From positions 1,798,001 through 1,862,000 of the forward strand of contig JAGVVL010000025.1 of assembly GCA_018287875.1 (NCBI GenBank): DNA of 64,000 bases. Direction: 5' to 3'. Both the position numbers and the translations under genes were made by a program. Positions 48,232 through 58,179 of this stretch are shown piece after piece (the stretch's first letter is position 1; every line of letters begins with the position of its first letter). The notes under the pieces are model-generated. The model was given only the letters and a program-made list of their open reading frames with translations. It was not told where the DNA came from and searched no databases. The DNA is from Nigrospora sphaerica (lineage: Eukaryota; Ascomycota; Sordariomycetes; Amphisphaeriales; Apiosporaceae).

Positions 48232-49589
48232 AGCTCGCCTTCTATCTCTGCCGTATCATGCTTGCGCGCGCTCGCGCGCGCATGCGTGTTCTTGTGCTTG
48301 CCATTTCCCCCGCGCCGAGGGCGGCTGCCCAGTACACGACGTGCGCCCGTCGACCCACTAGTAATGGGTGTACATAGGTAGGTATCCACGGGGCTCTCCC
48401 CGTCTCCACCCACGTTGTCCCCGGGAAGGAAGGGGCAGGGCATTACGTGGTGATGCTTGGGGAGTGGCCGAACGCGCCTTTCTTTCTGGTTAGCACTCTC
48501 ATCCTCGAAAACAAAGGCCCCTCCTTGACGGTACCCATTTCGCGCCCGTTCAGTCCTTGGGCGTGCGCGTCGCGCCCCCGTCCGGGGGTCCTCGCCACGC
48601 GGAGCGCCCTCGCCTTGGCCTCCCCCTCTCTCATCATTGGCAGCATGGGCTCGTTCGGTCTCGTGACTTCCCATACGAGCCACGAAACGACCCGCGCGCG
48701 GAAAAAAGGGGAGGAGAGGGGACGGAGGGCCCGTTGGCCTTTTCTTTTTGCGGAGGTGTCCTTTGGGGCCGGGCCAGGTCAGGATCCACGGTATGTGCGG
48801 GTTTCACAGTCAGCTGGCCATGTTGCTGTGTGCCGTTTCCTGCGCTGGAACCGTGGGATCCTATTTGTTCATATCCATCCCAAAAGGGGAATTCAAAGTC
48901 TCCAATCTCCCACGCCTTCGGGGTCTTCTCCAACCCACTGCTAGGGTGGTGCCTGGTGTGCGGTAACAGCACCGGCAATTCCCATGTAACAATGCCTATT
49001 TTCTGACGGGCATGCGCCATCGCTCGTAAGGGCGAATGGGCGCGCTCTCGGCAGAGGCTGATGCGATGACTACAACTACCACTAGTTGTACGATCCTCCC
49101 TGCTCCAATATGGGCGGGCGGGGGGGGGGGGCGGTGCTGCGGGCTTGCGGTGCGTTTGCGATGCTCCGACCGGGCAAGTCCCTCCAATGAGACCCGAGAG
49201 CGGTCGTGGTCCAGTTGGCCGAATCCGGCAAGCGAGCGGAGAAGGGGCCATTTACATAGCATGAGGCTCCCGGGCTGAGCTAAGCCGGGGGTCGCATTGT
49301 TGCGCCCTTGGACCGCCAGGGCGCCGTCAGCATGGACTCTTTCACGGATGCGTTGCTGACTACACGGCCTCGTCCGCCTAGCCGACCCCCGCGGCTTTGT
49401 CAGCCATGCAGCCCATCACTGTTTACGTGGCGTGGGCGGTGCCATCAAGGGCGGCGATATGCGAGCAGATTTCCATCCGTCCTTTAGCTGACTGCATGAA
49501 CCGCCGCCCTTCACAGCCCCGAGGGTCGGGGGACCGCCAGGCACGCCGAGACGGCCACGGCGGCAGTGGGTGCAGAGCCGTTGGCAGAC

Positions 49590-49654
49590 ACGCCGTCCGT
49601 CCACGCCGTCCGTCCACGCCGTCCGTCCACGCCGTTCGCCCACGTCGTCCACGC
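49590..49654. repeat. 13-nt minisatellite (ACGCCGTCCGTCC)n
   Basis: Three exact and about two degenerate tandem copies of ACGCCGTCCGTCC. Confidence 0.85.
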
Positions 49655-50054
49655 ATATCCCATCCGAGACGGGGCGCCGTAGGTCCGTTCGTATCCTCAA
49701 GGGGAGGCAGTACCTAGGAGGGGCCCGCCCCAACACTATCCAACTATGGAAATATGTGGGGAGGGGTCCTTTTCGACACGGGCGGCCGGGCGGACAAGCT
49801 GGCGGGCGCGCGGCCCCGAAAAGCCCCCATCAGTAGTCATCCGAGGCGACGGGGAGGAAACGGGCGAAGAGAGGCGACACGTCGGTCGCTGGGGCGGGTG
49901 TTTGCGCGTCGTCTAGGACTCGCCGAGAGGAAGAAAGGCCGAATAAGAATGGGTATGTACGTTTACGCATCACGGTGCTGGCGCCGTACCCGCCCGTCCC
50001 ACTCGTTTCCGCTCCCCGCAACTGGAAAAGTCTAGAACATTGCAAAGGAAGGAG

Positions 50055-50068
50055 AAAAAAAAAAAAAA
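50055..50068. repeat. A14 homopolymer
   Basis: Fourteen consecutive A residues in an otherwise GC-rich region. Confidence 0.85.
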
Positions 50069-50410
50069 GAGGCCAGGGCGGCCCTGCCCATCCACCAAAC
50101 CACCACACATCGAGCGTCGGCCATCTCCTCCGGCTCCCCACTCGATTGGATTCGACCCGGCAGAACCTGTACAGGGGAAGGGAAGCAAGGAAGGAAGCAT
50201 GGAAGCACGCAGGGCGGCTCTCGATGACGCTTAGCTAACTCGATGCCAGCATCTGTAGGTGTGCGTTGGCCAACCGTTTTCAAGACGATGGGGCTCCCGC
50301 GTGCTTGGTGCCTGTATCTCTGCCTTACGACGCACGCACGACTTTTTTTTTTTCTCTTACCGTGCATGGGCCCCACCGACCGCGACGGGGGCCGCTTTGT
50401 GAGTGTACAG

Positions 50411-50431
50411 CTACTACGGACTCCGTAGTAG
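50411..50431. repeat. 21-bp palindrome CTACTACGGA-C-TCCGTAGTAG
   Basis: Two 10-bp arms are perfect reverse complements around a single C. The core ACGGA-C-TCCGT is related to the GTACGGAGTAC word found elsewhere in the window. Confidence 0.9.
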
Positions 50432-52752
50432 TAGTAGATTCTCGACGAGCCATGGAACAATCCTCTACCGCCAACCGGAAGACCTTCCTAGCCAGATCCC
50501 AATATCGACTACCTCTTCTTGTCGAGTATCCGTCCCACCTCGAGTCGGGCGACGGCCCCCGCGCCGTGCCCGCTCCCCATCCATGGAAGGCTTTCCGTAG
50601 GCGGGTGGGAAAGCCGTCGCATATTACCCAGGCAATAGTTCCCTTCCAACACCGACCTCCCCTTCCCTCTCCCCCACCGCCCCCAGACGGCCTGTGGCTG
50701 GCCCAAGTAGCGGCGAGAATTGCGGTGAATGAATGCCACGCCCCGTGCGACCGGCGGGTCGCAGACGCACGTGGGACCACGGCGCACGCGCAGCTGCGTG
50801 CCTGGCGTGGCTTGGCCCGCTCGCACTGCAGGCTGGTGGGAGCGGTGATGAGCGCGACCGCCCTCCCCCCCCCCCCGTCCAGCCAGATTGATAAGACCAG
50901 GAATTGGCGGCCGGCGGACAGATTGGTTAGATTGGCCCCCCTCCTCCCAGTGGGGACCGCTGCGCGTGTGGGCGTGTGGCATCAATGTTGGCCATGTCTC
51001 GGTCGTCACGCTTGCTTGTCTTGCGTGTCCCGCGTCAGGGCAGTTTTGCGGTCTGCGGAATCCCTCAGGGGTGATTCGCCCGTTATCACCACACTCGTGG
51101 CTCGGGGGGAGGGGCCTCGAATGTCGGTGGTGTGCAGCGCATCTGCGCGCATGCGTAGCTCAATCTCGTTGGTTGAAATCCCCTCCGTCTGCCGGTGGAG
51201 TGGAGGGGGGAGGATCTTCGCTGCCCGGCTGCGGATCCCGAAACAGGCTATCTTGGTTGCGTGGGCACTGGCACCACCGACACCCAAGGCGAAAGCAAGA
51301 CGGGTTGCCAGGCACCGTTTCCGTTTTGTCACCTGTCAGAATAGCGAACGCCTGTTCCTGCGGTTACCGCAAAAACCGTCGTTTATGACGGACGGACACC
51401 GTGGGTCCTTTATGCATCTTCCTCTCCCCAGTACCGTGCGTGCGTGCTTCGTACATACGATCCATACCTCTTACATGTGCCCAACCCTTCATCTCCATCC
51501 TTTGGCATGCAGCAACAGGTCGGTCAAAGGCTCGGCGAATAATTATGTGCGCTGGCTAGTATGCAGACAACCTCGCGTAGTGCTCCTCCTAGGTGAGCCC
51601 GCGGGGCCTATACAGAGTGCGCCATCCTCCCGCCGAGGCGAGTCCGACTATGCCAACACGACTATCACGGCCCTCTGCGCTGGGTACCACGGCTGCGCCC
51701 ACCATCGGCCGAGTGGTTGGCGCCGGGCATCCAGGTCCAGCTCTTGGCCCGTCGCAAGATCGAGCCAGCATCGGGTACCCGAAATTTCCCACCGGGTTGT
51801 TCGATGGATCGCTGAAACAACGCATCCCGGCGCCGGTCCATGCTCGGGGCCCACAAGCCACAGGTTCGCACCCGCCGCCTCACCACGGTTACGCGTACCT
51901 GGCGGCTACCGGCCTGGGTCAGATGGAACACGTAAGTACTGCAACAAGGTAAGGTACCTAGGTACACGTGCCGGCAATGGCGGTCGGTAAGGCACCTGAA
52001 AGCGACAGGGGAGGCCGGCCGGCATCCGGCAGCCGGCACTCGACATCCAGGCCAAACCCGTGGAGCCGCAACCCATCGTTCGACCCGGATGGGACGAACG
52101 GCGCCGGCGGACGCTTCCCGGGCGGTCTAGACCGCCGTCGTGGGTTTGGTCGTCTCCATGACGCGACTGCGCCTGCTGCATCAAGGAAACCAAAGTTGGG
52201 GCTGTTGCGTTTCCACTGTACGTAGCGCTGCACAAGGCGCCACAACCCCCGCGATGGCAACGACCACCGTAGCATCTGGATTTGCGCGCTCTCGATCGGA
52301 TCGGCAAACACCTTCAACCACCCCAAAGGCTCCGAACTAGGGAGGGGCCCTTCGGTGGCAAGTGCCGGTTTTGCACCAGCCGGCCGTGGTCGAGCCGGAC
52401 AATCTGTTCCTTCACGAGCTTCCTGTTCCTGACGTCCGCCCAGCCTTGTTTTTCCCCCGATCCATTTGCCCAGAACGGCCGGCGGCTCCACCACCGCCCG
52501 GCAACGTCCGCCAGTTACATCATTGGCGGCCACTGGAAATTTCGCCTGGTTGCCGACAACATCCCCGACCGCCTCCAAGCTCTGCGACCGGGTCCACGTC
52601 ACCCTTTGCCCGCACTGACTCAAACCGCCCGTCCTTGCGCCCGCCCATCCGTGTGCGTGCCCGCTTTGCGCTGCGCGAGGCTGCCGTCAAGCCTTGTCCG
52701 AACCGGTTTGGAGCGCGCTGCGCATCGCGTCCCCAGAAGCACCGCCGCGACC

Positions 52753-54084
52753 ATGTCGATTCTCCCGCGACATCTCGCAACGCCACCGTTGCGTGCCACC
52801 GCGGCGCTGCGACGGGGGCTTGCCGTGCCGTCTCTCGGCCCCGCGCCGGCGTCCCCCGTCGGCGGTGCGGCTCGGGTCCCGCGCCGCCTCTTCTTCGCGT
52901 CGCCCCCGTGCCGGGAGGCGCCCCCGCCGCCACCACCAGGTCCCGGCGCTCCCCCTCCCGCCGCAGCGCCGCCTCGCCCTCCGCCCGACGCCGGCTACGC
53001 GGCGCTGCCCACACGGCGCCTCGTCAGCCTGGCCGGCCCCGACGCAGCCAAGTTCCTGCAGGGCATGATCACGTCCAACATCTACCGCCTCGTGCCCGAG
53101 GCCGCCGGCGGCCCCCCCGCCGAGGCCGGTTTCTACTCGGGCTTCCTCAACGCCGTCGGCCGCGTCCTGCACGACGTCTTCGTCTACGCCAACACCCTCG
53201 ACCTGGACCCCGCCGGCGACGCGCCCAGGCCTGGCGAGTCGTTCCTCCTCGAGTGCTCAGATTCGCACGCGGCCGGGCTCATGCTCCTGCTGCGCAAGTA
53301 CCGCCTGCGGAACAAGATCAAGTTCCGCCTGCTCGACCCCGACGAGGGCCAGACCTGGCAGGTGTGGGACGACGGCGCCCTGCTCGCCCCGGGGTCCGCC
53401 GCCACCGCAGCCGCCGCGCTGGTTCCCGCGGCCCCCGGCCAGATCGTGCTGCGCGACCCCCGCGCGCCGGCCATGGGCTTCCGCGTCGTGCGCGCGGGCC
53501 GCGGGCCGCCGCCGGGGGCGCCGGGGGTGCCGAGCGACGAGGCCGCCTACCGAGTGCGGCGGTACCTGCAGGGCGTGGCCGAGGGCGGCGCCGAGATCGC
53601 GCCGCAGGCCGCGCTGCCCCTCGAGGCCAACATGGACGCCATGGGCGGCATCGACTACCGCAAGGGCTGCTACGTCGGCCAGGAGCTCACCATCCGCACC
53701 CGCCACCGCGGCGTCGTGCGCAAGCGCATCCTGCCCCTCGTGCTCTACCGCGACGGCGACCCCGCCCCCGACCGCCTCGCCTACGACCCCGCCGCCCCGA
53801 CCGCCTCGGTTCCGCCCCCCGGCGCCACCCTCGGCCCCGTCGGCCGCGGCCGCAGCGCCGGCACCTTCCTCGCCGGCGTCGGCAACATCGGCCTCGGCCT
53901 CTGCCGCCTCGCCATGATGACCGACATCCAGCTGCCCGGCGACGAGCCCCCAGCCGCCCCGGCTGACCCGCACCGCGAGTTCTTGGTCCGCGTCGGCGAC
54001 GAGTCCGACGGCACCCTCAAGGTCAAGGCCTTTGTTCCCGACTGGCTGAGGGCCAAGATTGAGGGGGGCGACCACACTGCTTAG
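52753..54084 (+). CDS. IBA57: Iba57/Caf17-like mitochondrial Fe-S cluster assembly factor
   Basis: A 443-aa protein of the folate-binding GcvT-like YgfZ/Iba57 family. With Isa1 and Isa2 it is needed in the mitochondrial matrix to build [4Fe-4S] clusters on aconitase-type enzymes and lipoate/biotin synthases. I chose the ATG at 52,753 (GCGACCATGTC) because the frame upstream, although open, is not protein-like, and because the chosen start yields a mitochondrial presequence rich in Arg, Ala and Ser and lacking acidic residues (MSILPRHLATPPLRATAALR). A Pro-rich linker at about 56-78 is followed by the domain: RRLVSLAGPDAAKFLQGMIT, GFYSGFLNAVGRVLHDVFVY, LLLRKYRLRNKIKFRLLD, and the family signature KGCYVGQE at 304-311, which includes the conserved Cys306. 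Very GC-rich third positions create long frames in the other two phases, which are shadows. Single exon. It converges on the C2H2 gene. Confidence 0.93.
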   Translation: MSILPRHLATPPLRATAALRRGLAVPSLGPAPASPVGGAARVPRRLFFASPPCREAPPPPPPGPGAPPPAAAPPRPPPDAGYAALPTRRLVSLAGPDAAKFLQGMITSNIYRLVPEAAGGPPAEAGFYSGFLNAVGRVLHDVFVYANTLDLDPAGDAPRPGESFLLECSDSHAAGLMLLLRKYRLRNKIKFRLLDPDEGQTWQVWDDGALLAPGSAATAAAALVPAAPGQIVLRDPRAPAMGFRVVRAGRGPPPGAPGVPSDEAAYRVRRYLQGVAEGGAEIAPQAALPLEANMDAMGGIDYRKGCYVGQELTIRTRHRGVVRKRILPLVLYRDGDPAPDRLAYDPAAPTASVPPPGATLGPVGRGRSAGTFLAGVGNIGLGLCRLAMMTDIQLPGDEPPAAPADPHREFLVRVGDESDGTLKVKAFVPDWLRAKIEGGDHTA

Positions 54085-54470
54085 TCGGTACCTGCGAATT
54101 CACCGCGGGTTATTTCCCAGTCGGGCCTTCTGGCATGTCACCCCTGGCCGTAAAAGATTACTTTAATTCATGTATTAAAACGGTTCTGACATCCTAGTCC
54201 GCTGGGGCTTTCCAGTGGTTCGCTGTAGATGTTTCGTGACCTTCCCGAATACCAGAAACGAGAAGTGCCATGACCTGGTTCCGTAGGAGAGAGTCAAGGA
54301 ATCCGACAGGCCAATTAAATATCAAGTGTTCTCAAGGAAACCAGAAACCGGTGTCCCGCGCGAACTCGTGTGGTCCGACTGCTGGACACCGCAATTAGGT
54401 AATGAAAGGGAATCAAGAAAATCATGCCGGTTCCTTGACGACGACGCCAACGACGACGATGACGGCGCCT
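54085..54470. other. Convergent intergenic region with two 3' UTRs
   Basis: 386 bp between tail-to-tail genes. It is AT-richer just after the IBA57 stop, with AATTCATGTATTAAAA near 54,165, and must hold both transcription ends. No gene. Confidence 0.6.
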
Positions 54471-56459
54471 TTAGGGCTCGCCCGCATCGGTCCCCCGCGT
54501 CTTCTTGCGCTGCAGGTCGGGCGGCGAGATGCCACTGCTCCCGGCGCGCTTGCGCCCGCCACCATGGGCTGTCCGGACGTGTTGCTGACAGTTATCGCGG
54601 CGCGTGAAGGTGGCGTCGCAGTCGTCGCACTTGACGCGGCGCGGCGCGTGCTTCTGGCGGTGCTTGCGCAGATAGGCGCCAAAGTTGGCGGCGTTTTTGC
54701 CCGATGGCCGAAAATCGCACTCGGGACACCGGAGGAGCCCCGCGGCCGCCTCGTCCGTCGACGCCGGCCCGGACGCGTCGCTGGTCGGGGACGCCGTCAC
54801 CGTCGGCGACGACGACGAAAACGGCGACGAAGATGAAGACGAAGACGACGACTGCGGCGACGACGGCGACGTCGATGGGGACGAATGTGTAGACATGGGC
54901 CACCCGTCATCGTTCGCGGCGATGTTGGGCTTCGGAGCGGCATTCGATGGGTTTGTCACCGCGCGGGTAAGGGCGGTCCGGAAAGACCCCATGGTTGGAG
55001 TCAATCCATAGGACTGTTCAGGCCCCCAGGTGGAAGAGAATGAGTACGGTTCCATGAATTCAGTATCGATACTCAATGATGGACTGGGCCTCGTGCCGGC
55101 GATGCCTGCATTCCACGCTGTCTGCTGGAATGGGGCCATGGATACTGCAGGGTGTGACGCGATGGCCGCTGGCGTGGTTCCGGAGCCGACTGATTGCCGT
55201 TGGCCGAAATCAATACAGCCATTGAGACTTTCAGCCGCAAAGCTGACCGGGTTCGTGCTGAAACATTTCTCCGGGTTCATTTGTGCTCGATGGGATGGCC
55301 CTCCATGACTGGAGTTTGTGGACGATGTGGGTGAAACACTGAGCATAGTAGGGCTTGTATGGGTCAGCGCTACCGAGGATACCGAGGTGGGCGAGGTATC
55401 ATCTGCGCGGAGGGGACTTGGCCCTGCCGACGCGTAGGGGGGGTTGCTTGAGTTAGGGGATGTGTGCTTGCTGGCCAGCTCTGGAAATGCCGCAACGGCC
55501 ACCGCGCGGCTATCTATCTCGGGAATACCCCAAGAACAGCCAAACCGGGAAGCCTGCGGGCCTTCCATAGCGTCCGAGTATGTCCCAGCAGGTTCCGGGT
55601 CCGTGTTGCACAGTTCGCTCACTCGGGACGTGTCGTACAGCTCGCCGACGAAAGGGGTATCCCTCAGCTCAGACCGACATGATGAATATGACACGGGGTA
55701 CTTTTGAGCGGGCTGAGGATGGTTGTACTGCTGACTGGTCCGGGCATATGCTGTAGGGAAGTTGGAAGCGGTCAAACCCTCTTCTTCCCCGCCGGCCCAC
55801 GAGGACTTTCCTGTGTGATGGTGGCTGAAGGACCACTCTGTAGCTTCGATTTTGCTCCGGCAATTGGAACAAAGAGTCGGCTTGGAGCCAGGGAACAACC
55901 TCAGCACGTCTTCGACGCCCTTCCTGATCTTGCTGCTCAGGCGGGTTCGGAGCCATGAACATTTCTTCGTCGACGAAGTTTTGAAGTGTTCATAAGTGTT
56001 GCACGTAGGACACCAGTACTTGCCCTTTTCGAACTTGCTACAACCCCTCAAGTGACGTAACATGTCACGGGCATCGTCGAAGCGCTCGCGACAAATGATA
56101 CAGTTGACTGGCGACAAGTCTGCCGGATCTCTCCGGAGAAGGAAGTATTCAAGTGCCATGGCGAAAAGCCGGCTTCTGGAACAGTTATCCACGAGCAAGC
56201 CCCGGAATCTATCGAGAATTAGGAATGCGGAGACTCGGTGACGCAAGACTTACCGGCATGTCCCCCCGGAAGCCCCTTGGTCAACGACTGCGGGCTCGAA
56301 CATTGGCGGCTGGAAGCTAACGTGGACGTTTGAGCTGTGGCTCGAATCCATGCTGAACATCTGGCTGCCTTCGGAACTGCATGGTGCAACCAGAGGTTCG
56401 CTGGAGAAACTCAGCGGCTGACGCTGGAATAAGGGTTGGGATTCCATATAGAACTCCAT
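54471..56459 (-). CDS. C2H2 zinc-finger protein, probable transcription factor
   Basis: Two inferred exons, 56,254-56,459 and 54,471-56,175, joined across a 78-nt GT-AG intron within an Arg codon; 1,911 nt give 636 aa. The start MEFYMESQPLFQ is the first ATG of the open frame. Residues 94-114 form a C-x2-C-x12-H-x3-C unit (CIICRERFDDARDMLRHLRG then C), followed by YWCPTCNTYEHF (C124, C127) and LCSNC further on, so the N-terminal half has several metal-binding-like Cys pairs. The middle is Ser/Thr/Pro-rich. Near the C-terminus are an atypical finger (C552-x2-C555-x18-H574-x3-H578) and a near-classical finger, CDDCDATFTRRDNCQQHVRT (C585, C588, H601, H606), followed by a basic tail (RKRAG, QRKKTRG) that may be a nuclear signal. 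Family knowledge suggests DNA binding. Targets cannot be read from sequence. No close metabolic cluster is present. Confidence 0.85.
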
Positions 56460-56897
56460 TTCGCCAAATGAATGCGGTGCGCAATGGGAGATCAGCCGCT
56501 AATTAATGCTGGTAGTTTCGCCCCGGTTGTATGGTGAGCTCTTTTGCACAACTGAACTGAAGTGTTCCAGAGGAGCTCCTGAGACCAAAGCGAGCGAGCT
56601 TCGAGTGGCTAGATAAGGCATATTGTATTGGTTGAAAATTGGTGAATCATTGCAAAGGTCGCCTGTGTGCCGCGCCGTCCATGTGCGGCCAGTCCCTGAA
56701 TCCCTTCAGGGACGCGGGGAACCCGGGCGACGATGCGAGAAGGTCGATACGAACGAGCCTCAAAATCCCTTTAATATCTGGGCGTTACGCGGCCCTGCTG
56801 AATGTTGTCTGGATTTTCCCTCAGAATGGCCGTCAGGCCCATCGTTGCATGAGGCGGCAGCAGCAGGGGCCGGGGGCAACACGCAGTTGCGTGCTTC
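56460..56897. other. Intergenic promoter region of the C2H2 gene
   Basis: AT-richer than the desert, with no supported gene. It contains the upstream region of the minus-strand C2H2 gene, and a direct/inverted match of AATCCCTTCAGGGA near 56,700. Confidence 0.45.
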
Positions 56898-57398
56898 TCA
56901 AGTGCCTTCCAGCGGGGTTGGGTGTCGTTTACCCGCAGCCACAAGACGCGTGTAGTAGACCTGGCCATCGAATAGCAGGTTGCGTATGCGATATTGTGAT
57001 TGCGTGTTGTGTCTGAGGCCAAGGTAAGCCTGGTTGCCTCTTCCCTTTGCGGCCTCGGTGACGCCCCGTTCGCCGGTCCCCCCCTGGTCGGAAGGTACGC
57101 CCCGCTGAAGGGACGCCGGTTCGAGATGTGCCTCCATGGGGGTATCCTGAATCGTAGTTGAAAAAGTCGCGTCCCTCGTTCCCTGCCACTTGAGGTGCCG
57201 GGATATCGGAAGAGCTTCGGCTGCCTCGTTTGTTTTGCGGCCGTCCAGTATCGGCATTTCGGTTCGTGCAAGGCTGCTCTGGGTGGGAGGCCGTATGCGA
57301 GATGACTTCATAGCGTCAATGAGGCATTCGGATACGCCGCGGGCGAGTTGGGAGAAGCACGTCTTTCGTCTTGCGGAGCGGCAGCATTGAAGTGCCAT
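56898..57398 (-). CDS. Candidate 166-aa protein, unrecognised
   Basis: An ATG at 57,396-57,398 (GACTATGGC) opens a 166-codon frame beginning MALQCCRSARRKTCFSQLAR. TATATA lies at 57,441-57,446, about 45 nt upstream on the same strand. The composition is balanced and not Arg/Pro-dominated as in chance ORFs nearby, and the local GC is lower, which makes a long frame somewhat less expected. I recognise no domain, and no splice sites are needed. It could still be a chance ORF; comparison with related genomes would decide. Confidence 0.3.
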   Translation of the reverse strand: MALQCCRSARRKTCFSQLARGVSECLIDAMKSSRIRPPTQSSLARTEMPILDGRKTNEAAEALPISRHLKWQGTRDATFSTTIQDTPMEAHLEPASLQRGVPSDQGGTGERGVTEAAKGRGNQAYLGLRHNTQSQYRIRNLLFDGQVYYTRLVAAGKRHPTPLEGT

Positions 57399-57440
57399 AG
57401 TCGGTCCCCTCGACACGACGGACAAGGAGCGTCGCAGAGA

Positions 57441-57446
57441 TATATA
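57441..57446 (-). promoter_or_regulatory. TATA box candidate
   Basis: TATATA, 43 nt upstream of the ATG at 57,398 on the minus strand. The spacing would leave a short leader of 10-20 nt. Confidence 0.3.
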
Positions 57447-57486
57447 CCCCTTCAATGAAATATTCAGCATCCAGCTATCAGCTGGT

Positions 57487-57549
57487 GGGGGCTGTTGGGG
57501 GCTGTACTTTGGGGGCTGTGTTTTGGGGGCTGCATTCGGGGCTGTTGGG
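57487..57549 (+). repeat. TTGGGGGCTG repeat, G-quadruplex-capable
   Basis: G runs of 5, 5, 5, 5, 4 and 3 at 57,487, 57,497, 57,511, 57,525, 57,538 and 57,547, separated by 5-9 nt. The recurring unit is TTGGGGGCTG. The spacing satisfies the usual quadruplex pattern of four runs of three or more G within short loops. Confidence 0.75.
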
Positions 57550-57858
57550 CGGCTGCGGCTATAGGTTCCCCGCAGTGTGATAGGAGGTTTGGCCTGGTGC
57601 CATAGGTTGCGTATACCATAGTTACACTATAGGCGCAAAGCAAGCAAGGCGTAGGCCATCGCACCGATACAGCCCCCCGTAGGGCCTATATTCGTCTTTT
57701 CGACGGAGACCGAGCAGCCCGGCGTCCTGACTCCTTCCGCCAACACACCAAACCATCGATTAGGGCGTTGGATACGCAGCTCTGGCAAAGAAATGATGAC
57801 GTTGGGACCAAGCCGGTGAGACAGCAGTCCAGCCCATGGTGCTACACGGCCCAGAAGG

Positions 57859-57916
57859 CGGCAAGGAGCGCCCTCTTCCTGGCCACGATTGGCCAGGAGG
57901 AGGGCACTCCTTGCCG
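57859..57916. repeat. 26-bp inverted repeat (hairpin) with a 6-nt loop
   Basis: The left arm (57,859-57,884, starting CGGCAAGGAG) and right arm (57,891-57,916, ending CTCCTTGCCG) are reverse complements except at two positions. One becomes a G-U wobble in the plus-strand RNA and the other a C-A mismatch. The loop is ACGATT. Confidence 0.92.
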
Positions 57917-58164
57917 ACGAGATGGTCTCATGAGGGGTAGCCTTTGCCCGGGATGTCAGTCAAAGAGACTTGCGGATGGGGAATAGCCGGACGACATGGT
58001 TCGCCTGGGTCGCTCGCTGTAGAAGGCAGTGGCAGGATCGCGCCACATATTGCCGGTTGCCAAGTACCCCTAGGAGCTGGGGAGGTTGGTATTGGGCTGA
58101 GAACGGAAGGATACACCGAACGACTATGAAAACACGAATGAAAAGGAAGCCTCGCTTTTCCCGT

Positions 58165-58179
58165 CCCCCCCCCCCCCCC
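58165..58179. repeat. C15 homopolymer
   Basis: Fifteen consecutive C residues. Confidence 0.9.

Larger units (their letters stand above)
45394..52752. other. Intergenic DNA, no supported gene
   Basis: About 7.4 kb. The first 700 bases are AT-richer and probably include the 3' UTR of the preceding gene. The rest is GC-rich and holds (CA)19 at 48,188, G12 runs at 48,117 and 49,120, a 13-nt minisatellite at 49,590, A14 at 50,055, a 21-bp palindrome at 50,411 and a near copy of the 11-bp word at 46,710. The 574-codon frame at 50,266-51,990 has no domain and is crossed by overlapping frames on both strands. Confidence 0.5.

Noticed and set aside
50266..51990. 574-codon plus-strand ORF
   Set aside because: Arg/Pro/Ser-rich product, runs through T- and C-runs, overlapped by several frames on the other strand, and no domain or start context. 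Typical of stop-poor GC-rich DNA.
52362..53966. 534-codon ORF in another frame of IBA57
   Set aside because: Arg/Pro-repetitive shadow frame. The Iba57 signature KGCYVGQE lies in the other phase.
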